Below, one piece after another: positions 1 to 9,597 of a stretch of 64,000 bases of DNA (positions are counted from its first letter, which is position 1; the number at the start of each line of letters is the position of its first letter). The position numbers and the translations under genes are program-made. The stretch is from Xylophilus ampelinus. Lineage in GTDB: Bacteria > Pseudomonadota > Gammaproteobacteria > Burkholderiales > Burkholderiaceae_C. Below the pieces are notes generated by a model that was given only the letters and a program-made list of their open reading frames with translations, had not been told where the DNA came from and made no database searches. Location of the stretch: assembly GCF_003217575.1 (NCBI RefSeq), contig NZ_QJTC01000008.1, positions 1 through 64,000 of the forward strand, in the 5' to 3' direction.

Positions 1-158
1 GCGTGGCCGATCTGGAGCGCTCCATCCGGCAATACATCGACCGACATAACGCCGACCCGAAACCTTTCATCTGGCACAAGAGCGCCGATACGATCGGCGC
101 AAAGGTCGCTCGGGCTGCCCATAAACTTAGTTCGGCTTATTTTTGAGACACCACACTA
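1..158 (+). mobile_element. Right end of an IS630-type insertion sequence (left part outside the window)
   Basis: The element enters from the left edge and carries the tail of a transposase. About ten bases after the transposase stop lies CTAG (156-159), and IS630-family elements are known to duplicate a TA target, often inside CTAG. The short stretch after the stop is the expected place for the terminal inverted repeat, but the left end is not in the window, so the repeat cannot be verified. Confidence 0.5.
3..146 (+). CDS. IS630-family transposase, C-terminal 47 residues (partial)
   Basis: An open frame without a start inside the window ends at the TGA at 144-146. Its residues resemble the C-terminal end of IS630-type DDE transposases: a helix with IRQYIDRHNADPKPF, then IWHKSADTI and a short basic tail. 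The catalytic residues would lie upstream, outside the window, so integrity cannot be judged. The element ends about 270 bp before the xyloglucanase gene and could affect its expression, which is inference. Confidence 0.6.
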   Translation: MADLERSIRQYIDRHNADPKPFIWHKSADTIGAKVARAAHKLSSAYF

Positions 159-417
159 GTGCATAACACGCGCTGGGCGTGGACTCTGAAAACCGGAATG
201 CACGGCCCGATTATCAGGCGACCTATTTTAAATGCCGGGTCAAATATCGGCGAGCCCTGCCGTTGTGGAGTATTCGCTGGGCGAACGGCATGCGATGAAT
301 ATCGTCGGGGCCACTATATTCGACCGGATTTTCCTGAAGCACGGTGCTACAGTCTTCGAGCGCTGCATGCATGGCGATGCTTCTCGCCGAAATTACTGCA
401 CATTCGGAGATTAAGGG

Positions 418-2682
418 ATGAAGGTACAAGTTAATAATAACCGGGTATTTTTCATTCGCGATCGTGGGCGGCAAACCGGTGCGCCGGTATTGCGGCGGAT
501 CGTTGCGTCCGGGCTGCTCGCCGCCAGCACCGGTCTGATCGCCGCGGTGCATGCGGCCACGCCCGCCTACATCTGGAGCAACGCCAAGATTATCGCAGGG
601 GGCTTCGTCGACGGAATCGTGGCGCATCCGGCACAAAAGGGCTTGTTCTATGCGCGCACCGATATCGGCGGCAGTTACCGATACGACGCGGCCACCGCCA
701 CCTGGGTGCCGCTGCAGGATGCAACTTCGCCCTCCAATTGGCACCAGATGGGCGTCGAAGCGATCGGGCTCGATCCCCGTGATCCGAAAATGCTGTATCT
801 GGTCACGGGCATGTACACGGAAAACTGGGACGGCAACGCGGCGGTGCTGGTGTCGTCCAACCAGGGCGCGAGCTTCGCCTCCTATGCCCTGCCTTTCCGA
901 GCGGGCGCCAACGACGATGGCCGCCATGCCGGGGAGCGCCTGCAGGTCGACCCCAATCTCGGCTCCACCCTGCTGTACGGAACCATGAACGCTTCCGAAC
1001 AGCGCGCGACCAACGGCCTGTGGGCCAGCGCCGACAAAGGCCAGCACTGGAACAAGGTCCCCGGCTTTTCGGCGTTGTCGAGCGACGGCACCGGTGCGGG
1101 CGTGGCTTTTGTAGCGTTCCATGCAGGCGCGGGGCGCGCCGGCAGCGCCACGCACGTCGTCTTCGCGGGTGTGTCCACCGCCAGCGCTGCGTCGACCGGA
1201 ACCACGCTCTACAAGAGCACCGATGGCGGCACGAGCTGGTCGGCGTTGGTCGGCGGGCCGCAGGGCCAATACCCGACCCATGGGCAGATCGGGCCGGACG
1301 GCAATCTCTACATCACCTATGGCAAAGCCATCGGTCCCAACGGTATGACCGGCGGCGACGTTTGGAAGTACAGCGTCGCCAGCGGCACCTGGCGCAACAT
1401 CACGCCGCCGAATCCCAACGGTTACAGCTTCGGCTACGGCGGTCTGGCGATCGATCCGCAGCGCCCCGGCACCCTGGTGGTCATGACGATGGACCGCTGG
1501 TGGCCGGGCGATACCATGTTCCGCAGCACCGATGGCGGTACCACATGGAGCGATGTGGGCGCCTCGGCCACCCGCGACCCGAGCCTGTCGCCCTGGGTCA
1601 AGATGGGCAGCAACACGGTGGCCTTCGGCAACTGGGGGCAAGTGGCGGTCGATCCGTTCGACTCCGACCATGCGTTCTACGCTACCGGGCAGACCGTCTG
1701 GACGACCCGCAACCTGACGGCGGCCGACAGCGGCGGCCCGACCCGCTGGACCGTGGGCGCCGGCGGCATCGAGGAAACCGCAGTACTTGCGCTGATCTCG
1801 CCCACCGTAGGCGCTCCGCTGATCAGCGGGGTCGGGGACATCTGCGGATTCGTGCATGCCGACCTGACGACATCGCCGGCGGCCGGCAATCTGGCGCATC
1901 CGCTCTGCAACAACGGCACCGGGCTGGATTACGCCAAATCCTTGCCTTCGAAGATCGTGTACGTGGGCACGGGCGGCAGCTCCTTCGGCGCCGTATCGAA
2001 CGACGGCGGCAAAAACTGGACGCCGTTTGCGAGCAAGGCCGATTCGACGGCCGGTGACGGCACGGTGGCGATTTTCGCCGACGGCACCAGCATCGTCTGG
2101 GCACCGAAGGACGTCGCGCCGGTCTACTCCACCGACGACGGCGCGCACTGGTCGGCCACCGGGCTGCCGCAGGAAGGTGGCGGTATCTGGCAGATGCTGT
2201 CGGATGGCGTCGCCAACCGGTTCTACGCATATTCGCCGTCCGGTGGCAGGTTCTACGCCAGCCTGGACAAGGGGGCGAACTGGTCGCTCGCCGCGTCGAA
2301 CTTGCCGCGGGGCGGTCGGGTTTCCGCTGTAGTGGGAAACAACGGGGACGTCTGGCTGGCGTCCGGTTCGGGCCTCTACCGCAGCACCGACGCCGGCACC
2401 AACTGGACCTTGCAGCCGCAGGTGACCTCCGCCACCGCGGTCGGCTTCGGCAAAGCCGCGCCGGGTGCGTCGTACCCAAGCATATACCTGGGCGGCACCA
2501 TCCAAGGCCTGACCGCGCTGTTCCGTTCGACCGATGCGGGCACTACCTGGGTCCGCATCAACGACGACCAGCACCAGTGGGGCGGCTTTACCAACGTGAT
2601 CGGCGACCCGAAGACCTTCGGCAGGGTCTACGTCGCACCGAACAGCGGTCGCGGCGTCATCTATGGAACGCCATCGAACTGA
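418..2682 (+). CDS. Secreted GH74 xyloglucan-specific endo-beta-1,4-glucanase
   Basis: This 754-residue protein resembles glycoside hydrolase family 74 enzymes, which cut the beta-1,4-glucan backbone of plant xyloglucan. An N-terminal basic stretch and hydrophobic segment (about residues 25-47, ending near AVHAA) looks like a signal peptide, so export is expected. The mature part begins with the GH74 hallmark YIWSNAKI...GGFVDGI. At least seven Asp-box (BNR) motifs of the form S-x-D-x-G-x-x-W are visible, as expected for twin seven-bladed propellers. The two candidate catalytic aspartates are D82 in ARTDIGG and D474 in VGDICGF. The ATG at 418 follows a purine-rich AGATTAAGGG. No carbohydrate-binding module is seen. 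It is convergent with a secreted lipase, and both fit plant cell-wall degradation. Confidence 0.88.
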   Translation: MKVQVNNNRVFFIRDRGRQTGAPVLRRIVASGLLAASTGLIAAVHAATPAYIWSNAKIIAGGFVDGIVAHPAQKGLFYARTDIGGSYRYDAATATWVPLQDATSPSNWHQMGVEAIGLDPRDPKMLYLVTGMYTENWDGNAAVLVSSNQGASFASYALPFRAGANDDGRHAGERLQVDPNLGSTLLYGTMNASEQRATNGLWASADKGQHWNKVPGFSALSSDGTGAGVAFVAFHAGAGRAGSATHVVFAGVSTASAASTGTTLYKSTDGGTSWSALVGGPQGQYPTHGQIGPDGNLYITYGKAIGPNGMTGGDVWKYSVASGTWRNITPPNPNGYSFGYGGLAIDPQRPGTLVVMTMDRWWPGDTMFRSTDGGTTWSDVGASATRDPSLSPWVKMGSNTVAFGNWGQVAVDPFDSDHAFYATGQTVWTTRNLTAADSGGPTRWTVGAGGIEETAVLALISPTVGAPLISGVGDICGFVHADLTTSPAAGNLAHPLCNNGTGLDYAKSLPSKIVYVGTGGSSFGAVSNDGGKNWTPFASKADSTAGDGTVAIFADGTSIVWAPKDVAPVYSTDDGAHWSATGLPQEGGGIWQMLSDGVANRFYAYSPSGGRFYASLDKGANWSLAASNLPRGGRVSAVVGNNGDVWLASGSGLYRSTDAGTNWTLQPQVTSATAVGFGKAAPGASYPSIYLGGTIQGLTALFRSTDAGTTWVRINDDQHQWGGFTNVIGDPKTFGRVYVAPNSGRGVIYGTPSN

Positions 2683-2796
2683 CGCACTGCCGCCATGGCG
2701 GCGGCACGGTGCCGATCGATGGCGCGGCGGCTTTCGCGCACGGCAGAACGCAGGCGCGTTGAAAAAGCACACGCGCCCGCGTCTTTCGCCGACAAC

Positions 2797-4059
2797 TCAG
2801 CGGTACTTGTCGAGCAGCTGCTTGCGCACGGCGACGAGGCAGAGCTCGTCGGTGAATAAGTGCGCGAGGGCGCCGTTGTCTTTAGGGTTGCCGGAGCCGA
2901 TGTCGAGCATAGACACCTGGTTGCTGCCATGGTGCTTGAAGGATTCGATCGCCATCGTGGCGTTCTTCAGGGGCACGGTGGCATCGTTGTCGGAGCCGCA
3001 GAGCAACGTGGGCGTGCGCGGAGCCCAAGCGAGCAGGTCGTTGCGTTCCAGGTCGCGCAGGAAAGGGGCTTGCGGGTCGTTGGCGAAGTCGGCGTAGAAG
3101 TCGGGCTGGAAATATTGGCCGATCTGGTCGATGCCGGGCAGGATATCGCTCAGGAACAGCTCATCCGTGCTGTAGGCACCCGGGAACAGCGATACGACCT
3201 TTTTGGCCCACGGATCCTGGAACACCTGCCAGGGATCGAGATACAGGTTGCGATAGGTATGCTGCATACCCACCACGGCATAGCTGGCCAGCACGATGCC
3301 GAAGGCATTCTCGCCCACGGCGTTGCGGCCCGTCCAGCTGTCGCGGAAGGTCTGGCTCAGCGCGTAAGGGCCGGAGATCGGGGCACTGGCGACAAGGTTG
3401 AACTCGTCGGACAGATGCGCTTCTATCTCGCGCTGGGTTGCCATGGCCGCATGCCCACCCTGCGAGAAGCCGGTCAGCATGACCTTGCCCGATAGCGGGG
3501 TGTCGAGACGTTGCAGCACCTGCCGGGCGCCGCGCAGCGCGTCGATGGTGGCGCTGGCTTCGGAGTCGGCGTGCAGGTAGGGGTGGAAGGCGTAGTCCGA
3601 CTGGCCGATGCCGAGATAGTCGGTGCTGACCACCACATAGCCCTGTGCGGCCAAGTGCGTGAGCCTCAGGTCGTCGCCCTTGTTGTCGCGGATCGCCTTG
3701 GCATGCTCGGCACTTCGCAGCGTCTCGGTGCCCGCGTCGTAAGCCACCAACGGAAAAGGACCGCGGCAGTTCGTACCGCCCGGCACCAGCAGTGCGGCGG
3801 ACGCGGTGGCCGGCTCGCCGTCCACGCCGACCGTCGCATATTTGAATTCGGCGACACGCACATCGCATACGGCACTATCGTCCGACTGCGCGCTGACCAG
3901 CAGCGAATGGATGGCTTCGCGTGTATAGCGGGTCAAAACGTTGCTGTTGAGCACCGTGCCGCGCGGCGGCGCAGCCGACGCGGCAAGGGGCGATATGGCA
4001 CCAGCCATTCCAATGATGAAAATAATGCGTAGTGTCAGCCGACTTTTCAATAAGGTCAT
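2797..4059 (-). CDS. Secreted alpha/beta-hydrolase, secretory lipase/esterase family
   Basis: This 420-residue protein has a clear signal peptide (TLRIIFIIGMAGAISPLAASA) and an alpha/beta-hydrolase fold. The nucleophile elbow is GFSQGGHAA, so the serine is the likely nucleophile. An oxyanion-region motif, STDYLGIGQSDYAFHPYL, precedes it, and the late SDNDATVP and LDIGSG segments could supply the acid and histidine regions. This pattern fits the secretory lipase (LIP) family, which includes cell-wall-degrading esterases of plant pathogens such as Xanthomonas LipA; that functional parallel is inference. It runs convergently to the GH74 gene. An export route through the type II system is plausible but no such genes are in the window. 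The substrate is unknown. Confidence 0.75.
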   Translation of the reverse strand: MTLLKSRLTLRIIFIIGMAGAISPLAASAAPPRGTVLNSNVLTRYTREAIHSLLVSAQSDDSAVCDVRVAEFKYATVGVDGEPATASAALLVPGGTNCRGPFPLVAYDAGTETLRSAEHAKAIRDNKGDDLRLTHLAAQGYVVVSTDYLGIGQSDYAFHPYLHADSEASATIDALRGARQVLQRLDTPLSGKVMLTGFSQGGHAAMATQREIEAHLSDEFNLVASAPISGPYALSQTFRDSWTGRNAVGENAFGIVLASYAVVGMQHTYRNLYLDPWQVFQDPWAKKVVSLFPGAYSTDELFLSDILPGIDQIGQYFQPDFYADFANDPQAPFLRDLERNDLLAWAPRTPTLLCGSDNDATVPLKNATMAIESFKHHGSNQVSMLDIGSGNPKDNGALAHLFTDELCLVAVRKQLLDKYR

Positions 4060-4316
4060 GGGTAATTTCTCTTAGTTGAACCCCGCGTTCTGGAGTGGCG
4101 GTCGGGCGGGGCGGGCGCAAACATTACCACAGCCGGATAATAAATGTGACGATCACATCCCCAATTTTTATGGGCGCTACGACGTCGTTTGAAAACAGTC
4201 TAATAATGCAACCATGCGCAAAAAATGCATCGCATTACTGCAATTCGTTGCGGAGGAAGGTCATAAACCCGAATCCGGTATGCTCTGCGAGCCGACACGA
4301 GGAGAAAGTCCGAGCG

Positions 4317-4670
4317 ATGAAGCAAGAGGGCCTGGGCCTGACGACCCAGCGCACGCAGCAGGGGTTCACGCTGAGCGATCTGGCGATGGAAGAAGCGTTG
4401 CACGACATGCCGCTGTTCGTGCGTTCGCAGGCCCGACCCGGAACACGGGCGTAACTGACAAGACAACGATTCTGCGGTTCCGTCGGCCGTTGGAAGCACA
4501 CAAGCCGGCTCCGCAGATATTGGCCCTCATCGACGAGTTCCTCAGTGCCAAGGGCCTGCTGCTGCGTTCTGGCACCGTGGTCGACGCCATGCGCATCGTC
4601 GCGCCGAGTTCGACCAAGAACGCATCGGGTAGACGCGGTCCCCAGATGAAGCCGAGCCAGAAGGGCAGGC
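4317..4670 (+). pseudogene. Decayed IS5-family transposase fragment
   Basis: Two frames joined by a frameshift near 4430 together resemble the N-terminal half of IS5-type transposases. The first frame has LTTQRTQQGFTLSD...MEEALHDMPLF. The second has NTGVTDKTTILRFRRPLE, then SGTVVDA and APSSTKN, which match the family blocks DxTTIlrFRhlLE, GTlVDATiI and APSSTKN. After about 4670 the similarity stops and the catalytic C-terminal part is absent. No terminal repeats could be placed. It marks an old insertion between the lipase and groEL genes. Confidence 0.7.
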
Positions 4671-4797
4671 GGCCCCGGCCTCGGCTTCGCTGGCAGCCAA
4701 GCCCGATGCGCCGCTGTTGCTGCGCCGGCGGTGAAGGCTCCGTTCGACGAAATCCGAACCAAAAGTGGCTGTAGGCGGCATCCTGCGCCGACCGCCA

Positions 4798-4814
4798 GCT
4801 ATCGAAATAATAGC
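4798..4814. repeat. Short AT-rich palindrome, GCTAT...ATAGC
   Basis: The sequence GCTATCGAAATAATAGC is an inverted repeat with an AT-rich loop in a GC-rich genome. Similar copies lie at 19843, 46537 and 46626, so it looks like a member of a small dispersed family. It sits just outside the groEL terminator. Confidence 0.55.
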
Positions 4815-4826
4815 AATGCAATGGAA

Positions 4827-4860
4827 AAAGCCCCGCGGACTTCGCAGTCCGCAGGGCTTT
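4827..4860 (-). terminator. Rho-independent terminator of groES-groEL
   Basis: A strong hairpin is formed by AAAGCCCcGCGGACT and AGTCCGCaGGGCTTT around a TCGC loop, with one mismatch. Read on the minus strand it is followed by a run of T. It lies about 50 bp beyond the groEL stop. Confidence 0.9.
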
Positions 4861-4912
4861 CACGTGGGGCGTCACCCGCCGGCAGAAGCCGGCAGCTGTT
4901 GCGACCGGGCGC

Positions 4913-6586
<1,674 letters not shown>

Positions 6587-6646
6587 TTAGAGGTGGAAAT
6601 AGTTGCCTGCAAGTACCGCGCTGCGCGGGGGGGCAGCGCAGGCGTC

Positions 6647-6937
6647 TTACTTCTCGACAACCGCGAAGAGGTCTTCTTCCTTCATGACGAGCAGCTCGTC
6701 GCCGTTGACCTTGACGGTCTGGCCCGAGTACTTGCCGAACAGCACGCGGTCGCCGACCTTCACGCCGACAGCGGAAATCTCGCCCTTGTCGTTCTTCTTG
6801 CCCGGGCCGACGGCCAGGATTTCGCCCTGGTCCGGCTTTTCGGCGGCGGCGTCGGGGATCACGATGCCCGATGCGGTCTTGGTTTCGCTGTCGATGCGCT
6901 TGACGATCACGCGGTCGTGCAGAGGACGAAGGTTCAT
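6647..6937 (-). CDS. groES: Co-chaperonin GroES (Hsp10)
   Basis: The 96-residue protein begins [16 protein letters not shown], the classical GroES start, and ends with [15 protein letters not shown]. The family forms a heptameric lid on GroEL. I chose the ATG at 6937 because it matches the family and has AGGAG a few bases upstream; an in-frame ATG at 6985 would add 16 residues foreign to the family. It is the first gene of the groES-groEL pair. The gap to groEL carries a run of seven G (around 6625), outside any coding region. Confidence 0.97.
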   Translation of the reverse strand: MNLRPLHDRVIVKRIDSETKTASGIVIPDAAAEKPDQGEILAVGPGKKNDKGEISAVGVKVGDRVLFGKYSGQTVKVNGDELLVMKEEDLFAVVEK

Positions 6938-7037
6938 AGCAACTCCTGAAATGGAAGCGGTTGGGGCCTGAACGGCACCGCGCAAGGCGGTCGCCGCGAA
7001 ACTCAGGGGAGGGCGCCGGACCGGCCCGTATGGGTTG

Positions 7038-7064
7038 CTAGCACTCGTCCCCCTCGAGTGCTAA
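7038..7064. promoter_or_regulatory. CIRCE operator (HrcA binding site)
   Basis: The inverted repeat cTAGCACTC, nine bases, GAGTGCTAA matches the CIRCE consensus TTAGCACTC-N9-GAGTGCTAA with one mismatch in the left arm. It lies about 100 bp upstream of the groES start and touches the -10 region. By family knowledge HrcA represses groESL here until heat stress. hrcA itself is not in the window. Confidence 0.93.
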
Positions 7065-7091
7065 TGATACAGGCATCGGCTGCGGTTTCAA
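7064..7091 (-). promoter_or_regulatory. Predicted groES-groEL promoter
   Basis: On the minus strand TTGAAA and TATCAT are separated by 16 bases, a good sigma-70-type pair. The -35 region reads CCTTGAAA, which also resembles the sigma-32 -35 box, so dual control is possible. CIRCE begins at the end of the -10 box. Confidence 0.65.
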
Positions 7092-7190
7092 GGGGCTGCA
7101 GGTGCGCAAGAGCAATGGATGTGAGGAGATGTGCGGTGGGCGGCCTCTCATTGCGCTACGGACAGGCGGTCGACGGCTATTCGACCGCTA

Positions 7191-7357
7191 TTAGAGCGTG
7201 CTGTGCACTGTGACCCACCCTTCGGGAAAGCCGGGAGAGGTCCGGCTGCCGCGCTGCAACCCGCTTGGGGTATCCGTACGGCGGCGCGTTGTGCGCCTTG
7301 CCGCAGGGCCTCCCCCCGGACTTTCGCGGGTACGTCACAGTGCCTAACACGCTCTAA
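7191..7357. repeat. Palindromic interspersed element, copy 1 (TTAGAGCGTG... ends)
   Basis: The ends form a long imperfect inverted repeat, TTAGAGCGTGCTGTGCACTG on the left and the near-complement CAGTGCCTAACACGCTCTAA on the right. The inside contains CCCACCCTTCGGGAAAGCCG, shared with the element at 37332-37487. No open frame of note lies inside. It occupies the space between the groES promoter and the ABC/TonB operon and looks like a MITE-like, non-coding element. Confidence 0.75.
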
Positions 7358-7358
7358 C

Positions 7359-7378
7359 GATAATGAATGATCGTTTAC
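7359..7378 (+). promoter_or_regulatory. Fur-box-like operator ahead of the ABC/TonB operon
   Basis: GATAATGAATGATCGTTTAC resembles the Fur consensus GATAATGATAATCATTATC; the first eight bases match exactly and the second half is weaker. It lies 67 bp before the first gene of an operon ending in a siderophore-type receptor, so iron repression is likely but unproven. Confidence 0.45.
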
Positions 7379-7444
7379 ATTGGCAGCCCTGCTCCATCTA
7401 CCCGGCGATCCCGGCTGCACCCTGCGATGCGGTCGAAATCCTCC

Positions 7445-8152
7445 ATGTTGCACGCTACCCGACTCACCAAACGCTACGGCGCACACACCGCGCTCGACCA
7501 GCTCGACCTCGACATACGCGGCGGCGAAATCTACTGCCTGCTGGGGGCCAACGGCGCCGGCAAGACCACCACGATCAACCTGTTCCTGAACTTCATCGCG
7601 CCGAGCGAGGGCGAGGTGACGGTCCACGGTATCGGCGTCACCCGCCATCCGGTCGCGACCAAGCAGCACCTGGCCTACAGCCCCAAGCAGGTGGCGCTCT
7701 ACGGCATGCTGTCGGGCATCGAGAACCTGCGCTACTTTTCCGCGCTGGCTCTGGGCCGCACCCTGCCGGATGCGCGGTTGCTGGAACTGATGTACGAGGT
7801 GGGCCTCGACCGTGCGGTCGCCGACAAGAGGGTGGCGGCCTATTCCAAGGGCATGCGGCAGAAGGTGTGGATCGCGGTGGCGTTGGCCAAGGAGGCCAAG
7901 GCGCTGCTGCTCGACGAGCCGACCTCGGGCCTCGATCCGCAGGCCGCCAGCGAGTTCTCCGACCTGCTGCGAAGGGCGGCGGAGCGCGGCGTTGCAGTGC
8001 TCACTACCACCCACGACCTGTTCCATGCCAAGCACACCGGCACCCGCATCGGCATCATGAAGCGCGGTCGGCTCCTGGAAAGCCTGGACAGCCGCGCCAT
8101 CGACACCACCGGCCTGCAGGACCTGTACCTGCGCCACATGCGCACAGCCTGA
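7445..8152 (+). CDS. ABC transporter ATP-binding protein
   Basis: The 235-residue protein is a single ABC ATPase domain. Walker A is GANGAGKTTT, the signature region is YSKGMRQKV (a divergent LSGGQ, common in NatA/NosF-type proteins), Walker B is ALLLDEPTSGLDP and the H-loop is TTTHD. It would power the two membrane proteins that follow, with only 3 bp to the next start. The start is uncertain: ATG 7445 gives the canonical MLHATRLTKRYG, ATG 7427 would add six residues, and ATG 7367 overlaps the Fur-like site. No strong ribosome-binding site is seen before any of them. The ABC-2 partners suggest export or membrane-protein maturation rather than a classic importer. Confidence 0.88.
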   Translation: MLHATRLTKRYGAHTALDQLDLDIRGGEIYCLLGANGAGKTTTINLFLNFIAPSEGEVTVHGIGVTRHPVATKQHLAYSPKQVALYGMLSGIENLRYFSALALGRTLPDARLLELMYEVGLDRAVADKRVAAYSKGMRQKVWIAVALAKEAKALLLDEPTSGLDPQAASEFSDLLRRAAERGVAVLTTTHDLFHAKHTGTRIGIMKRGRLLESLDSRAIDTTGLQDLYLRHMRTA

Positions 8153-8155
8153 ACC

Positions 8156-9586
8156 ATGCATGCTTTCCGCATGCGCCTGATCGCGACCAAAGACGTGCGC
8201 GAGCGCTGGCGCGACGGCCGCCTGCCCTGGGCTGGCGGCATGGTGGTGGTTTTGCTGCTGGTGGCGCTGGCGGTGGGTTTCGCCCGCCAGCGGGAGGCGC
8301 GCGCCGAGCAGACCGCCGCCCAGGCCCACGACTACGAGGATTGGCTCAAGCAGGACCGCCGTCATCCCCACGACGCTGCCCACCAGGGCATGCACGCCTT
8401 CAAGCCAGGGCCGGCGCTGGCCATCGTGGACGCGGGCATCAACCCCTACATCGGCAACACGGTCTGGTTGCAGGCGCACCGCCAGAGCGAGGTGAAGTTC
8501 CGCCCGGCGCAGGACGCCACCGGACTGCGGCGCTTCGGCGACCTGTCGGCCGGCTGGATCCTGCAGGTGCTGGGACCGCTGCTGGTGATCGTGCTGGGCT
8601 TCAACGCCTTCGCCGGCGAACGCGAAGAGGACATCCTGCGGCAGACCCTGAGCTTGGGCGTCTCGCCGCGGCAGATGCTGACCGGCAAGGCGCTGGCGCT
8701 GGGGGCTTGTCTGGCGCTGCTGCTGGTGCCGGCGGGCCTGGTGGCCGCCGTGGCGGTCGTGGCGGTCGTGGCCGGGGCCGGGGCCGGGGCCGATGCGGGC
8801 GCGGGTGCCGATGCACTGCTGAGTTTCGGCGCGCTGGCGCTGGGCTATGCGCTGTACCTGGGCCTCTTCGCGCTGCTGACGTTGGGGGTGTCGGCCGCGT
8901 CGCGCAGCTCGCGCGTGGCGATCACGGCGCTGCTGGCGCTCTGGATCGGCCAGGTGGTGATCGCGCCACGGGTGCTGTCGGAGGTCTCGCGCATCGCCTA
9001 CCCGACGCCGACCCGGCTGGAATTCAACACTACCTTGAACGCCGATCTCAAGGCCACCTCCGACCGCACCTGGATGCAGGCCTTCGGTACCACAGAGCGC
9101 TGGAGTTCGGCCGTGCCGCTCAACCAGTGGGGCCGGGCACTGCAGATCGACGACCAAGCCAGCTACCCGGTCTACGACCGCCATTACGGCCGGCTGTGGG
9201 ACACCTGGCAGCGCCAGCAGACGCTGCAGGAATGGAGCGGCACCTTGCTGCCGCTGCTGGCCGTGCGCGCCTATTCCATGGGCATGGCCGGTACCGATTT
9301 CAACCATCACCGCGACTTCACCACCGCTGCCGAGCAGCACCGCCGCACGATCCAGGACATCGTCAGCCGTGACCTGGTCGCCCACGCCGACCCGCTGGAT
9401 CATCAGCATTTCGCCTACCAGGCCGGACACGAATTCTGGGCCACGGTACCGCCCTTCGACTACCACGCGCCGCGTGCCGGCTGGGCCCTGCGCCACGGCT
9501 GGCAGGGCTTGGCCGCGTTGGTCGTGCACCTCGTGCTGGTGCTGGGCTTTGCCTGGACGGCCATAGCGCGCCAGCGGGCGTTATAA
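8156..9586 (+). CDS. ABC-2 type permease, DUF3526-like (first of two)
   Basis: The 476-residue protein has an N-terminal membrane segment (about 23-42), a large extracytoplasmic portion, and several later membrane helices. The block FNAFAGEREEDILRQTLSLG is typical of NosY-like ABC-2 permeases. It resembles the DUF3526 proteins found next to TonB-dependent receptors. A run of GGCCGG hexamers (about 8775-8800) encodes an AGAGAGADAGAGAD stretch in one membrane segment. It starts 3 bp after the ATPase stop and is followed by a second permease, so the two probably form a heterodimer. The transported substrate is unknown. Confidence 0.75.
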   Translation: MHAFRMRLIATKDVRERWRDGRLPWAGGMVVVLLLVALAVGFARQREARAEQTAAQAHDYEDWLKQDRRHPHDAAHQGMHAFKPGPALAIVDAGINPYIGNTVWLQAHRQSEVKFRPAQDATGLRRFGDLSAGWILQVLGPLLVIVLGFNAFAGEREEDILRQTLSLGVSPRQMLTGKALALGACLALLLVPAGLVAAVAVVAVVAGAGAGADAGAGADALLSFGALALGYALYLGLFALLTLGVSAASRSSRVAITALLALWIGQVVIAPRVLSEVSRIAYPTPTRLEFNTTLNADLKATSDRTWMQAFGTTERWSSAVPLNQWGRALQIDDQASYPVYDRHYGRLWDTWQRQQTLQEWSGTLLPLLAVRAYSMGMAGTDFNHHRDFTTAAEQHRRTIQDIVSRDLVAHADPLDHQHFAYQAGHEFWATVPPFDYHAPRAGWALRHGWQGLAALVVHLVLVLGFAWTAIARQRAL

Positions 9587-9597
9587 GGCCCGATGCG

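Noticed and set aside
232..414. Short open frame ahead of the GH74 gene
   Set aside because: No ribosome-binding site or family match; it more likely forms the leader of the GH74 gene.
2686..2705. GCCGCCATGGCGGC palindrome between the GH74 and lipase genes as a terminator
   Set aside because: It can fold, but no T run follows on either strand, so termination is not supported.
223..2772. Very long open frame on the minus strand opposite the GH74 gene
   Set aside because: High GC content gives long antisense frames; it has no recognisable domain and lies fully opposite a convincing xyloglucanase. The same applies to 5363-6949 (+), 7148-9529 (-), 9628-11295 (-), 40887-43286 (-), 47972-51196 (+) and 60037-62301 (-).
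6620..6632. Run of seven G between groES and groEL as another switch
   Set aside because: It is outside coding sequence and not close to a start codon, so no reading frame depends on it.
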